Positions 11,518 to 22,535 of a stretch of DNA of 64,000 nucleotides are shown piece after piece (the first letter of the stretch is position 1; every line of letters begins with the position of its first letter). Made by a program: the position numbers and the translations under genes. Source of the DNA: Malania oleifera (taxonomy: Eukaryota; Streptophyta; Magnoliopsida; Santalales; Ximeniaceae); contig NC_080423.1 of assembly GCF_029873635.1 (NCBI RefSeq), positions 90,379,191-90,443,190 on the forward strand, given 5' to 3'. Under the pieces are notes generated by a model. It was not told the DNA's origin. It saw only the letters and a program-made list of their open reading frames with translations, and did no database searches.

Positions 11518-13468
11518 TGATTACGCGTCAAAACTGCGTAATTGGGCATCTTAACCCGGGCTTTATGATTTACATTTTTAATTAAATGTCTAAAATTGTC
11601 CAATATTTTAATAAAGTACCAAAATCATCATTCTTGAACTTTATTGCACTATTTATGAAGTTTTGGTAATTTTTTATCGCAGGAAAATTCCCGGGAACCA
11701 AAACCAGCACCTGTTCGTATTTTAAGCATAACTTTTCCATCCGAGCTCTGATCGAGACAATTCAAATTTTTAGAGAAATAGAAAAGGATTATCTACAACT
11801 TTCATGTTTTGCGTTTTGTGAGATACGGCCTCCAAAAGAGTCAGATTTGTGACGAACAGAGAACAAATAAAATGAGAAAATAAAAAATATATTTGAATGA
11901 ATATTTGATGTGACCCGGCCATACATAGCCGGGTCGGATCAATGCTATCCGGGTAGGGCTTCTATATTTTCTTTTTAAACTCCTCCAGCGCAACTCCTAA
12001 AAAAAAAAAAAAAAATCCTCTTCTCTCCCATATACTCTTCTTCTTCTCCTTCTTCTTCTTCTTCTTCTCTTCTCCTTACTTTTCCTTGCTGTTTCCTGTC
12101 TTCTCTTTTGGTATTTCTTTTAGCTTTTCTATCTTTTAGTATTTCTCTTCTTCTTTTTCCTCTTTCTACTTCTCCTTTCCCTTCTTTTTCCTCATCTGTT
12201 TTCCTGCTGAAATTCCCTCTGCACAGCCACTCTGAGTCTAGGGATCTCCAGCAACTCAGTCCTATCTGTCCCTCTGCTCTAGCCACATCCAAGAGGCCAC
12301 CATCACCCGAGCTCTTCTCTGCTCTAGCCGCAACCCCCTATTCAAGCTCCAGCCATCACCATCCCAGGAAACTCTGCAACTTGCTACAACAATCCAGCCT
12401 CCACCCGAGAAGCTGCTGCAACCAGTTGAAGTCTGGGAGCTCTCTCTTCTGCAGGCCACACCAGCAGCAGTATGCTGCCAAGAACATAGCACCAGTGCTG
12501 CACAGCTCCTCCCTTCTCCTCAAGCTTCAGCCACACCAGGCAGTCCCCGAGCCACTCTAGTAGAACAGAGTAGTAGGCTTTATTGCTGTTGAAACTGCCG
12601 TGGACCTCCACCTCTCCAACAACCTGTGAGCAGCATCTCGGCCAGTCTCCATAGTAGACCCGAGAGCACCAATCCAACACAGCAGGCCTCCCTCCGCAAC
12701 CACCCTCTGTTTTACTTTCTCTCTCTCTCTTCTTCTTCTTCCTTTCTTCTTTCATTTATTTCTTTTGATGGATACCATTGTGTTTATTATTTTTTATCTA
12801 TGTTATTTGCAAGTTTGAATTTTAATGTTTTATTTTGTAATGGTTATCTAATTGTTTTTTTTCTTTGTGTTTTGCTTTGTTTTGTCTTCCCATAAATTAG
12901 TAGTAGATTAATTTAGTTGTTCTCTTCTCTTAAAAAAAAATTTAATTTTTAATTGAAGTTTGATTTAGTTTAGTTTTTTTTTTTTTTTTTTTTTTAAAGT
13001 TCGTGTTTTTATATATTGTCTGGGTATTTCTTAAGTTTTCAAAATACGAAATTTTGGTTCGAATTCTTGATTTTTGTTAAAGTTTCGATTTTTAATGTGT
13101 GTGTGTGTGATTGAGTTTCCATTATGTGCTTTAATTCCATGATTAATGTTACCATTTTTATTAACGCGTGTCCCAATGTTTCCTTAAGTAGACGTAGGGT
13201 TTCTATTCTTATTTTCTTTTATTTAGTACATGTTAGTTTAGAGTTTTAAATTACGTGTCATTTAATTCATCAAAAGTGAAATTGAACAATCTTGAAAAAT
13301 CCGAATCTGAATTAAGTTCAGTACCTTTTCAATTTCGATTGGAAGAACGTAAAATTTGAGATTAAACGCATTCCCTGAGGAGACAATCTAGCCCTTGAGC
13401 TTAATATTACACGACAGAACTCCTATACTTGGGATAGCTTCCGAGCTCCTCATTTTTCGAGTGAGTCA
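11518..13468 (+). repeat. Athila 3' LTR
   Basis: Begins TGATTACGCGTC and ends GAGTGAGTCA, collinear with 2168-4086. The target duplication GTATA follows at 13469-13473. Confidence 0.9.
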
Positions 13469-13473
13469 GTATA

Positions 13474-13710
13474 TTCGTCGATGACATCCCTTTAGTTCTT
13501 TGTCGCCGAAATTCAGAGTGTCGTCGAAAAAGAAATACCGAGCAAACCAAGAAAATATCCGGATGGAGTTTGTCAACAAAGGAAGAGCTTCGTCCACGAA
13601 TAGTCCAGGTGGTTCGTCGATGAAGGCTTCGCTTCTTCGACGAATTTGACTCGGTCAAAAGCTCTATAAATATCATTTTTGGTTGCTTAAGGGGTAATAA
13701 AACCCAAAAG

Positions 13711-13746
<36 letters not shown>

Positions 13747-15419
13747 ACGATCCTTCGTCTTTCGTTGTCTGTTTCTACGATCAAAAGTTTTTGTGTGGAT
13801 TAGGGGAGGAAACTCTACAGTTATAGCGGACCAAATCGTCATTTTGAGGATTTTTGGGATTTTTCCTAAAATTGAGGTAAGGATCTGATTTCATTTTTGG
13901 TTCGGTAGATACGTAATAGTTGAGATTTTAGTGGAGTATTGTTCTTTGATTTTTAGGTTTCGGGGATCCCGTTTCGTTGCTTTAGATCGATTCACTCATG
14001 TTTCGATTTTTGGGATTAAGGTAAGGGGATTTGTTTATATCAGTATTTTTAGAAAAGGAAACGACAGGATATGTAGCTTATATTTATATGTACTTATTGA
14101 CTACTTATTTACAAAGTTTTACCGGGTATAAATAATGATTCTTACGGTTTTCACGATTTTACGTTTTTGGCAAAAATGAGGTTTTCGACATATGATCTCC
14201 AAATTTCTTAAACTACTTTATTTGCACTAAAACTAAAGTATGAGATGCTTGAAAATCTTAATAGCAGTAGAAATGATATTTTACGAACCAGTTTATATGA
14301 AATGTATATTTGACCAAATAAGTGTGACGTATGATATGAATTGATTCTATATTGATTTGAGATGCATGTGTATGAACTATGGGGACTAAGGTTCCAGGTA
14401 GTTATCACAAATTGCAAAAAATAGGTGTCGGGTAGATACCATACCAAGTATGGGAAAAGGGTAAAATCGAGAGGTTATGAGCTAGTTTTTACCCCAGTAT
14501 GAATGAACGTATGCATGAATGAGATTGTGAAAATACTGGAATCGCACAGGTTATTATGTTTTAATGTAAATTATATATATGATATTGGGACAGCAGTTTG
14601 TCTCAATAGTATATGAAGTCTTAAAAAGTTTATATTATGTAGGCTTGGTATCGTTGCCAAAAAAGAGGTACAGTACAACCACACGCAATTATTTTTTCAG
14701 TGTGGGTACCTAGTAGTAGGCTTTGTAAGAAGGGTCACTGGTCAAAAGGGATCAAGGTGGTGATGGCCAAGTCAGACTGCAGTATGCTATGATGCCTGAC
14801 AATGCCTGCACGAACAAGGCTCAAACAATGCTTTCTTATCGCACAACCCTTGCCACGGGGAGTTACTGGCATAGTTATGATAGTTTCAAGTTAGACAGTG
14901 TTCTAAATATGCATATACATGATTTAAAAGCTTTAATGGGCAAAGTCACAGATTTGAGTACTGGGCGGAGGGATTGTACGGTGTATGAGCCTGTACCCTA
15001 CCCTAACCTCGAGAATTCTCACTTGTAATGATGTTGAGTTCTATATTATCAGGGATTTATATATGTACTATGTACACATTATGGTATTGAGAATGTGCAA
15101 TCTATGTAACTATTTTCAAACAAGAATATAACTGTACAGTCACACACTGACGTAACATCTTCCTCCTTACTGAGAAGTGTCTCACCCCAATCTTACAACC
15201 TTTATTTCAGAAGTTACAGGAAATCGGTCCTAATCTTCTAGAAAGACTTCGGAGCATAGCATCTGGTTAGCTAACGTAAGTTTTGTATAAGTTCTAGGTT
15301 GTTTAGCTAGGATGAGTTTTCTTTATGGGAATGTAATACAATTTATGTTTTACATACGGATGAATGTAGGTGAGGAACAATTAGATACTCTTGTATGTCT
15401 ATTAGAATCCATATGAATG
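13474..15419 (+). mobile_element. Middle part of a plus-strand gypsy LTR
   Basis: After the Athila TSD the sequence resumes TCGTCGACGA-type repeats (13480-13650), then CTATAAATA, a CT tract (13711-13745), GGTAAGGATC splice-donor-like and related segments, and the conserved stem-loop TGAGAAGTGTCTCACCCC at 15171. The order matches the LTRs at 27555 and 50488. It is cut at 15420-15424 by the minus-strand element and resumes at 26464, ending at 26611 with a PBS. It is therefore a 5' LTR opened by two later insertions. Confidence 0.65.
13664..13672 (+). promoter_or_regulatory. LTR TATA box
   Basis: CTATAAATA lies immediately downstream of the palindromic repeat array and about 45 bp upstream of the CT tract. 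Equivalent TATA boxes occur at the same place in the sibling LTRs (16991-17000 minus, 26101-26110 minus, 27887-27897 plus, 50825-50834 plus). Confidence 0.6.
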
Positions 15420-15424
15420 TTTAT

Positions 15425-17348
15425 TATAACATCCTGCAAGATTAATTGAGATTTTTTTTTATACTATGAAATTTATAATGCTCTGATACCTACTAGATTA
15501 AACCAAACCATCAACCTAAGCAGCGAGAAGCAGAATTCATATAAACACAATCAAGAAAATATACAATACCAAAGTGTTAAAATGATCCTCAAAATATACA
15601 TATATGATTGTTTCCCAAAATACCCTCAACTAAGCTAGGGTTATACATAAATACTCCCAAAAATACTCACTCTACTGACAGGGTGGTACTGAAGCCCTCT
15701 ACCTGCGAGCCTGATCTGCTCGCCTACCTGGATCACCTGAAAAATGTTAAAGTAATGGGATGAGCCAACGCTCAGTAAGACAAAATATGTTATTGCTAGT
15801 GTGTGGCAAATGAGTTATAATACTATGAAGATTTGTTTCTATATAATCATGTATAACTGAATCTGTAAATATAGTACAAATAATATAACCACCACATTTC
15901 CCATGTTGCTTAACATATCTGTATTTTAGGTTTCTATACATAAAACTTTTAATATTGATATATATATATATTCCTTATTTCTGTGAAACTGTACATACAT
16001 AATAATAGCTGAAAACTTCCCTGGATGGATAACTGTATGTCAAGATTTAACCCCTCATGACAGAGTTGTGTGGCCCGTAGGTGGGATCCACTCATGGGCA
16101 TTTGAACGACCTACTTACCACGTATTATCTAAATAGGTGGTTGCACTATATACTGAATGTAGCAACGGTACCGTGCTCTGTAATCTATAACGGTCCATCA
16201 AGATCTGATACTATATAATACATCTTTATATACAACTATCTGTTTTACTATGATTCTGTGATAATTATATTAACCATGACGCTATGATAGACTATATCTG
16301 TATCAACTATATTTCTGAAATGAACTGTAAAATTGTATGTCATGGTACTAAAAACTGTATAATCATGGTATTCTGAAAATACTATAAAACATATTCCCTG
16401 TCTGTATATTCTGTAAAACATAACTCTAAAAAATATTGTAAAGCATGTTTTTGTACTATATCTATATTCTCAAGCCACACAGTAATTTAAAACATATTAT
16501 TTATAATCGATAAACTGTATAAAGTTCTGCTGTGAATAATAACCTAGTAAAAATATACATTTCATACTAAAAATCATTCTAAAACTGTCTAGCATAGCAT
16601 ATTTCCCTTACCTAATTTTTGCTAAAATCCCCCTACTGTGATGGGTCCTACACCCGTAGGGTTCTTCACTCAACACCCTAAAAACCATATATCTCTAAAC
16701 AAAATATTATTATTTCCATGTCTACAGCATTTCCTACAACTGCTGGAAAATCAAATTTCAACAAAAAGGTCTTACCCTGAATTTGGGATGAAATCCAACT
16801 TCGTCCCATCGACAATCCGCTCCAGCAGACTTGGAAAGAACTTTCCCAAAAGCATCGTGGTGGCCTCAGATCGTCAATCCAGCGATTAACGAGGCCGAAA
16901 TCGAAGAGAGAAAAGGGAAGGATCGTAGAGAGAGGAGAGAGAGAAAAAGAGAGTTTCTACAAATTTTCTGCGTAAAAATCCAAGTTTCAGATATTTATAG
17001 AACTGGATTTGCCAACGAGACATGTCACCTCGTCGACGAGTCCTGTAGAAAATTCGTCGACGAACCTGCACCCTCGTCGAAAAATTTCAGACTTCCAAAA
17101 ATCCTTTCTCAGTATCTTTTCATCGATGAAACTTGTCTTTATCGACGAGGCCCTATTGTACCCTCGTCGACGAATCCCCTATGTTCGTCGACGAGGACCT
17201 GATAAATTCTCTTCGGTCATTACATCCCAAAGTGCAACGTCGTCGACGAACGCGCATTCATTGACGAAGTCGGCTGCCTCCTTCTGTTACTGTTTCCATT
17301 TTCCTCCCTTTTTATTATTTAAATATCATTATTCTTCGGGTCGTTACA
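15425..17348 (-). repeat. 3' LTR of the minus-strand chromovirus
   Basis: About 1.92 kb. Read on the minus strand it starts TGTAACGACCCGAAGAATAA and ends CAGGATGTTATA (the 5' copy keeps GTTACA). From its start it contains the TCGTCGACGAA repeat array (17010-17280), a TATA box (16991-17000), a GA/CT purine-pyrimidine tract, and the stem-loop TGAGCGTTGGCTCA at 15761-15774. Confidence 0.88.
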
Positions 17349-17361
17349 TTCTCCCCTCCTT
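17349..17361 (-). promoter_or_regulatory. Polypurine tract of the chromovirus
   Basis: On the minus strand, AAGGAGGGGAGAA directly precedes the 3' LTR start. Between it and the end of the integrase frame (17362-17641) there is only non-coding sequence. Confidence 0.75.
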
Positions 17362-17641
17362 ATAAAATTTCGTCCTCGAAATTTACTATTCCTATAACTC
17401 ATCATTCTTTAAAGGCAAAATGGTTTACTTATTTTATTACCTGCCCTCACTTATGGCGGAGGAATACCGTGGTTACATGGGTAGTTCTAGGAGACTACAA
17501 CTATAAAAGAAAATTCCCCCAAAACCAAAATACTACCTATCCTATACACTACATTACAATTTCACTGTTTAAACGAAATAAAATTACTATTACCTTAATT
17601 ATACATCACTGTTGTAACCCACTAAACAAGTAAGGGTATTT

Positions 17642-18139
17642 CTATCTAATCTCATTTTTAAGTTCCCACGAGAATTCTTTAATTGCGTGATTCCTCCACA
17701 GGACTTTTACTAGTGGTATCTTTTTACTGCGCAATTCCTGTTCTTTTCTATCTAAGATCTGTACCGGAGCTTCCTTATATGCTAGATCACCACTGAGTTC
17801 CAATTCTGCATAACGGATGATATGGGAAGGATCTGGGATGTATTTCCTTAACATAGAAACATGAAACACGTCATGAATCCTGAATAGAGATAGTGGTAAA
17901 GCTAGCAAATAGGCAATTGACTCAATCTTATTGAGTATCTCAAATAGGCCAATGAACCTAGGGCTCAACTTACCCTTTTTCCCAAACCTCATGATTCCCT
18001 TCAACGGTGCTATTTTCATAAATACATGATCAACCACTTCAAATTTCAGTTCATGGAGGCGAGTATCTGCGTAGCTTTTCTGCCAACTTTGTGCTGCACT
18101 GATTCTATCTCGAATGAGTCGAACTTTATCGTACGCCTG
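17642..18139 (-). pseudogene. Integrase C-terminus with chromodomain-like tail
   Basis: Shows the GPYEI-like strand (IGLFEILNKIESIAYLLALP), the HDVFHVSMLRKYIPDPSH motif common to chromoviruses, and a terminal segment RSKKIPLVKVLWRNHAIKEF followed by SWELKNEIR. That segment corresponds to the chromodomain tail of Tekay-type elements, which is thought to direct integration by chromatin binding. It ends at a stop at 17642-17644. A stop near 18139 separates it from the integrase core. Confidence 0.75.
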
Positions 18140-18783
18140 CTAGACTATCTCTGGTCCCAAAACTCGCCTCTCACCCAGCTCACTCCAATATAAAGGGGAA
18201 TGGCACCTCTTACCATACAATTCTTCATAAGGAGTCATACCTATGTTAGCCTGATAGCTGTTGTTGTAGGCAAATTCCACCAATGGCATATATAAAGTCC
18301 AACTATCCCCAAAATCCAATACACATGCTCGCAACATATCCTCAAGTACCTGAATAGTTCTCTCTGTCTGACCGTCTATCTGAGGATGGAACGCGGTACT
18401 GAATGCTAACTGAGTCCCCAGTGCCTCCTGCAAACTCCTCCAGAATCGCGATGTAAAACGTGGATCATGGTCCGAGACTATGGATACCGGCACTCCATGG
18501 GGTCGAACAATCTCATGTATGTAAATCTCTGTTAACCTGTTCATAGGGTAGCTAACGTTAATGGGCAGATAGTGCGCTGTCTTCATCAACCTATTAATAA
18601 TTACCTAGATGGCATTCTGACCATGCGGCGCCGACAGTAACCCAGTAACAAAATACATGGATACATGGTTCCACTTCCATTCAGGAATAAAAAGTGGCTG
18701 CAACTGACCAGCCGGCCTCTGGTGCCCAGCCTTAACCTACTGGCACGTGAAACACTATTGTACAAATTCTGCTATTTCGCTCT
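18140..18783 (-). pseudogene. Chromovirus integrase core
   Basis: Catalytic core fragment with VSDHDPRFTSRFW (second Asp), HPQIDGQTERTIQ (Glu region) and the VEFAYNNSYQANIGMTPYEEL block. The upstream part carrying the first Asp (18590-18783) is recognisable only in pieces because of in-frame stops. The QIDGQTERTIQ segment has I where most relatives have T. Confidence 0.75.
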
Positions 18784-19257
18784 TTATGCCACTCTACCAG
18801 AAATACTCCTATAGATCTCTATACATTTTTGTACTACCAGGATGAACAGTGTATAGAGATCTTGTGCCTCCTCTAAAATCGTCCTCCTAATGCTGTCATC
18901 TGCAGGCACACATAATTTGGTGCGAAATCTCAAAGCCCCATCGTTAGAAATACTAAATTCTTCTCCCTGACCGTCCTGTATTCTGACCATCACTTCTGCC
19001 AATTCTGGATTATTCCCGTGAGTGAATTTAATCCTTTCATAAAGTATAGGTTGTACAACCAGACTGGCAATAAACGCCTAAGGATCATCTGCTACTAATT
19101 CTACGCCGAGCCTTTCCAAGTCCATCTGAATTGGGTGTTGAACTACTGTGGCTAGTTGTGCTGTATTTTTTGATTTATAACTCAATGCATCAGCCACCAC
19201 ATTTGCTTTACCTGGGTGGTAACTGATGGTACAATCGTAATCCTTGATGAGTTCTAA
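18784..19257 (-). pseudogene. RNase H to integrase linker, decayed
   Basis: Contains the LELIKDYDCTISYHPGKANV-type segment ending RNase H, then a linker and SNDGALRFRTKLCVPADDSI, which precedes the zinc-binding domain of integrase. In this copy the histidine-containing part is altered and stops interrupt it. Confidence 0.6.
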
Positions 19258-19803
19258 CTACCTCCTTTGTCGCATATTCAACGTTTTCTGTGTAAAGAAG
19301 TACTTTAGGCTCTTATGGTCAGAAAATATTTCACATCTCTCACAATATAAGTAATGTCTCCACATCTTTAGTGCGTGCACAACTGCATCCAATTCCAAAT
19401 CGTGAGTAGGGTAGTTCTTTTTGTATTCTTTCAACTGCCTGGATGCATACGCCACCACCCTACCATGATGCATCAGTACACAACTGAGCCCTTTCAAAGA
19501 CAAGTCACTATAAATCACATACCCATCACCTCCTGATGGAATCGTCATAACTGGTGCAGTGACAAGTCGCTGCTTTGATTCCTGAAAGCTTTGCTCGCGT
19601 TCTTCAGCCCACACAAATCTGGCATTTTTCCTAATCAAACGCGTGAGAGGTCCCGACAATGCTGAAAACCCCTCAACAAATCGACGATAATAACCTTCCA
19701 GTCCCAAGAAACTTCTGACTTCCTGCACATTCTTCAGCCTAGCCCAATTCACCACTGCATCAACCTTACTGGGATCCACAGACACACCATCCCTTGAGAT
19801 CAC
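19258..19803 (-). pseudogene. RT thumb/connection and RNase H
   Basis: Shows [19 protein letters not shown], the [18 protein letters not shown] segment and the RNase H start [15 protein letters not shown] (usual family motif has an Ala after the Asp). It continues through the [20 protein letters not shown] helix and [11 protein letters not shown]. Open over the whole segment. Confidence 0.8.
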
Positions 19804-20496
19804 ATGGCCTAAAACCGCAACTTGCTCAAGCCAGAATTCACACTTTCTAAACTTGGCATAAAGCTTTTTCTCCCTGAGCGCCTATAGTACCTGCCTCAAA
19901 TGCACCTTATGATCCTTAAAATTCTTTGAGTATACCAGTATATCATCAATAAAAACCACCACAAACTGATCTAGATACTGGTGAAAAACTCTATTCATCA
20001 AGTCCATGAACACAGCTGGGGCATTCGTCAGACCAAACGGCATAACGAGGAATTCGTAGTGCCCATACCTGGTCCTAAAAGCTATCTATGCGACATCCTA
20101 TGCTTTTACTCTCATTTGATGATAACCTGATCTGAGGTCGATCTTAAAATACACCTACGTACCTTGGAGTTGATCAAATAGATTGTCTATATGGGGTAGA
20201 GGATATTTATTCTTACTAATAACCTTGTTGATTTCTCTATAATCAATACACATCCTCATAGTCTCATCTTTCTTCTTCACAAACACTGGAGCTCCCTATG
20301 GCGATACACTAGGTCATATAAATCCCTTATTCAAAAAATCTTACAACTAATCATTTAATTCTCCCAATTCATCTGGAGTCATATGGTAGGGAACCTTAGA
20401 GATCGGCGCTGTCCCTGGAGGCAAATCTATAGAAAAATCCATCTCGCGTTTAGGAAGCAACCCTGGTAGCTCCTTTGGAAATACATCAGGAAAATA
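19804..20496 (-). pseudogene. Reverse transcriptase palm/fingers, many stops
   Basis: [25 protein letters not shown], the [20 protein letters not shown] block and the catalytic [14 protein letters not shown] (about 19930-19970) are all legible on the minus strand. Several in-frame stops separate them, so this is a pseudogene. Confidence 0.8.
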
Positions 20497-21237
20497 TCAC
20501 ATAACTGGTGTACTGCCAAATTTCGATTCATTTTCTGTCACTTCTTTTTCAAAAGCCACAAACCCCTGATCTCCATCCAAGAGCAATCTGTTTGCCTGCA
20601 CAACGGATACCAACTGTGACGGCACACGTACATGTGAACCAGTAAACCTAAATTCTTGCTCACCAAGGAATCTAAAAATTACTTCCTTCTGAGAACAATC
20701 AATATTTGCGTGATTAACAGCCAACCAATCCATACCCAGTATGACATCAAATCCACACATCTCAAACACAATCAGGTCTGCTGGTAGCACTCTCCCCTAA
20801 ATTTCTATAGGATAGCCTTTGAGTACCCTTTTACACCTCAACACTGACCTAGACGGTGTAGCTACTAACAGCTCTCTATCTAATAACTGAGTCTCACTTC
20901 CAAATAATTTAACATACGATGCAAATATAAAGGAATGAGTAGCACCTGAATCAAATAAAACAATAGCAGCCTCAGCATCACCCGGCGTCAACGCGTAAAC
21001 CCTCGTCAAGGCCACATTCCTCTGCTGACCTCCACGAGGTGCCTGATATCCTCCCCGATAAGGCCTGGGAGTTGGGACCTGGTCTGGAAGACCGGGGCAT
21101 GCACGTGCCATGTGGTCGGGTCTCCTACAGTGATAGCATACATCTTTCCCAACCCGGCACTCCCCCAAATGACGTCTCTCGCACATCTGACATACTAGGA
21201 CATTCGGCGTACCCTGATTCCCACTAGGTCCTGCCAT
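20497..21237 (-). pseudogene. Gag zinc knuckle and aspartic protease
   Basis: Minus strand. It has CYHCRRPDHMARACP (CCHC knuckle, about 21115-21160), the protease motif LFDSGATHSFI (about 20930-20960), and then FDVILGMDWLAVNHANIDC after one stop near 20791. A 97-residue continuation links to RT. It fits the Gag-Pol junction of a chromovirus. Confidence 0.8.
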
Positions 21238-22017
21238 CTGCCTCTGATCTCCCCTATCGTGACCTCCTCTCCATGGACCCCTACTGGAGCCATCCTGAAA
21301 GCCCTGAGGAGCAGGCCTCTTCCTTTGACTCTAACCCGCTATACCCTTCTGTATACCACTCTCAATGATCGTAGCTCTGTCTACAACCTCTGTAAATGTC
21401 TGAGATCTGAAGCCAATCATATGCTCAAACAAGTTCTGCCTTAGTCCCTCTTCAAACTTCCTTACTTTTTTCTCTTCATTGGGTGCTAGATGTGGAGCAA
21501 AATACGACAACTCGATAAACTGAGCTACATACCGGGATATGATCATCTGCCCCTGTACCAAGTGCATAAACTTTATTGCCTTCGCGCTCCGAATGATAGC
21601 AGGGAAATACTGTTTGAAGAATAGATCCTAAAATCGGTCCCACATCACTGGTACTGGAACGAGCCTCTACTCCTTTATCAATTGCCCTGATCTCCACCAG
21701 CGCTTCACCTCCCCTATCAACTTAAGTGCTGTAAATACTAAATTCTGCTCATCCGAACAAGGAAGCACTGCCAACATCTCTTCGATGTCCTGGACCCAAT
21801 TCTCAACTACAATTGGGTCATCTCCTCTAGAAAAGGATGGGGGCTTCATCCGCATAAATTGCTCGATCAAATAGCCACGCTCCCTAGAGCTCCTAACCAT
21901 CTCAGCCATCACCTGCTGGGTGACGCTGAGTAGTACTGCATCGGTATCTCCTCCACCTATGCTGGAAGGTCCTGGCCTACCATCCCCAGCATTTGTGTCA
22001 CTACTTCCTAGGTCCAT
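21238..22017 (-). pseudogene. Chromovirus gag
   Basis: Starts with MDLGSSDTNAGDGRPGPSS at 22017. It continues through the VMAEMVRSSRERGYLIEQF and KPPSFSRGDDPIVVENWVQD segments typical of Tekay Gag, and EVKRWWRS. Frameshifts and stops follow around 21600-21670. The capsid C-terminal part (YVAQFIELSYFAPHLAPNEE) resumes at 21331-21567. Leader sequence lies between 22018 and the PBS. Confidence 0.75.
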
Positions 22018-22305
22018 CATGAAACAAAGAACACACTTAAGCACCTTATCTCCTACACAGACCTATCCTATACCAATTCAAAATCAACTATCTTCCCTGA
22101 TCTTAATTCAGAATCCAGTTTTGGAACTCAAACACACGACCTGACAATAGTTTACTATGGTTTTCCTGAAATCGTCACCCCAGAAAAAACACAGAAACCA
22201 CCATGGTAATCCTATAACCAGACTACAAAACAAACCTCAAATCTTTTCCTATACTCTGGTATTGCTTCCGCTGCACTCTAAAGTCTACAAAACCTAGCAA
22301 CCTAG

Positions 22306-22317
22306 GCTCTGATACCA
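22306..22317 (-). promoter_or_regulatory. Primer-binding site, tRNA-iMet type
   Basis: The minus strand reads TGGTATCAGAGC three bases after the 5' LTR end (22321), the standard initiator-Met primer of plant LTR retrotransposons. Confidence 0.9.
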
Positions 22318-22535
22318 AATTGTAACATCCTGCTAAATTAATTGAGATTTTTTTTATACTATGAACTTTATAATGCTCTGATACCTACTAGATTAAACCA
22401 AACCATCAACCTAAGCAGCGAGAAGCGAAATTCATATAAACACAATCAAGAAAATATTCAATACCAGAGTGTTAAAATGTTCCACAAAATATACATATAT
22501 GACTGTTTCCCAAAATACCCTCAACTGAGATAGGG

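Larger units (their letters stand above)
2168..13468 (+). mobile_element. Athila-lineage Ty3/gypsy LTR retrotransposon
   Basis: A complete element of about 11.3 kb: two LTRs of about 1.9 kb (2168-4086 and 11518-13468), a primer-binding site complementary to tRNA-Asp, gag-protease-RT-RNase H-integrase in one frame, a long 3' non-coding region and a G-rich polypurine tract. The flanking 5-bp duplications are GTGTA (2163-2167) and GTATA (13469-13473), one mismatch. It sits inside an older plus-strand gypsy LTR. The tRNA-Asp PBS and protein motifs follow the Athila/Calypso group. The frame is broken by three nonsense codons (5812, 6889, 9403), so it is not autonomous, but the structure is otherwise whole. 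Confidence 0.9.

Noticed and set aside
13407-13784. 125-codon minus-strand frame
   Set aside because: Spans an LTR boundary, TSD and CT tract; no conserved content.
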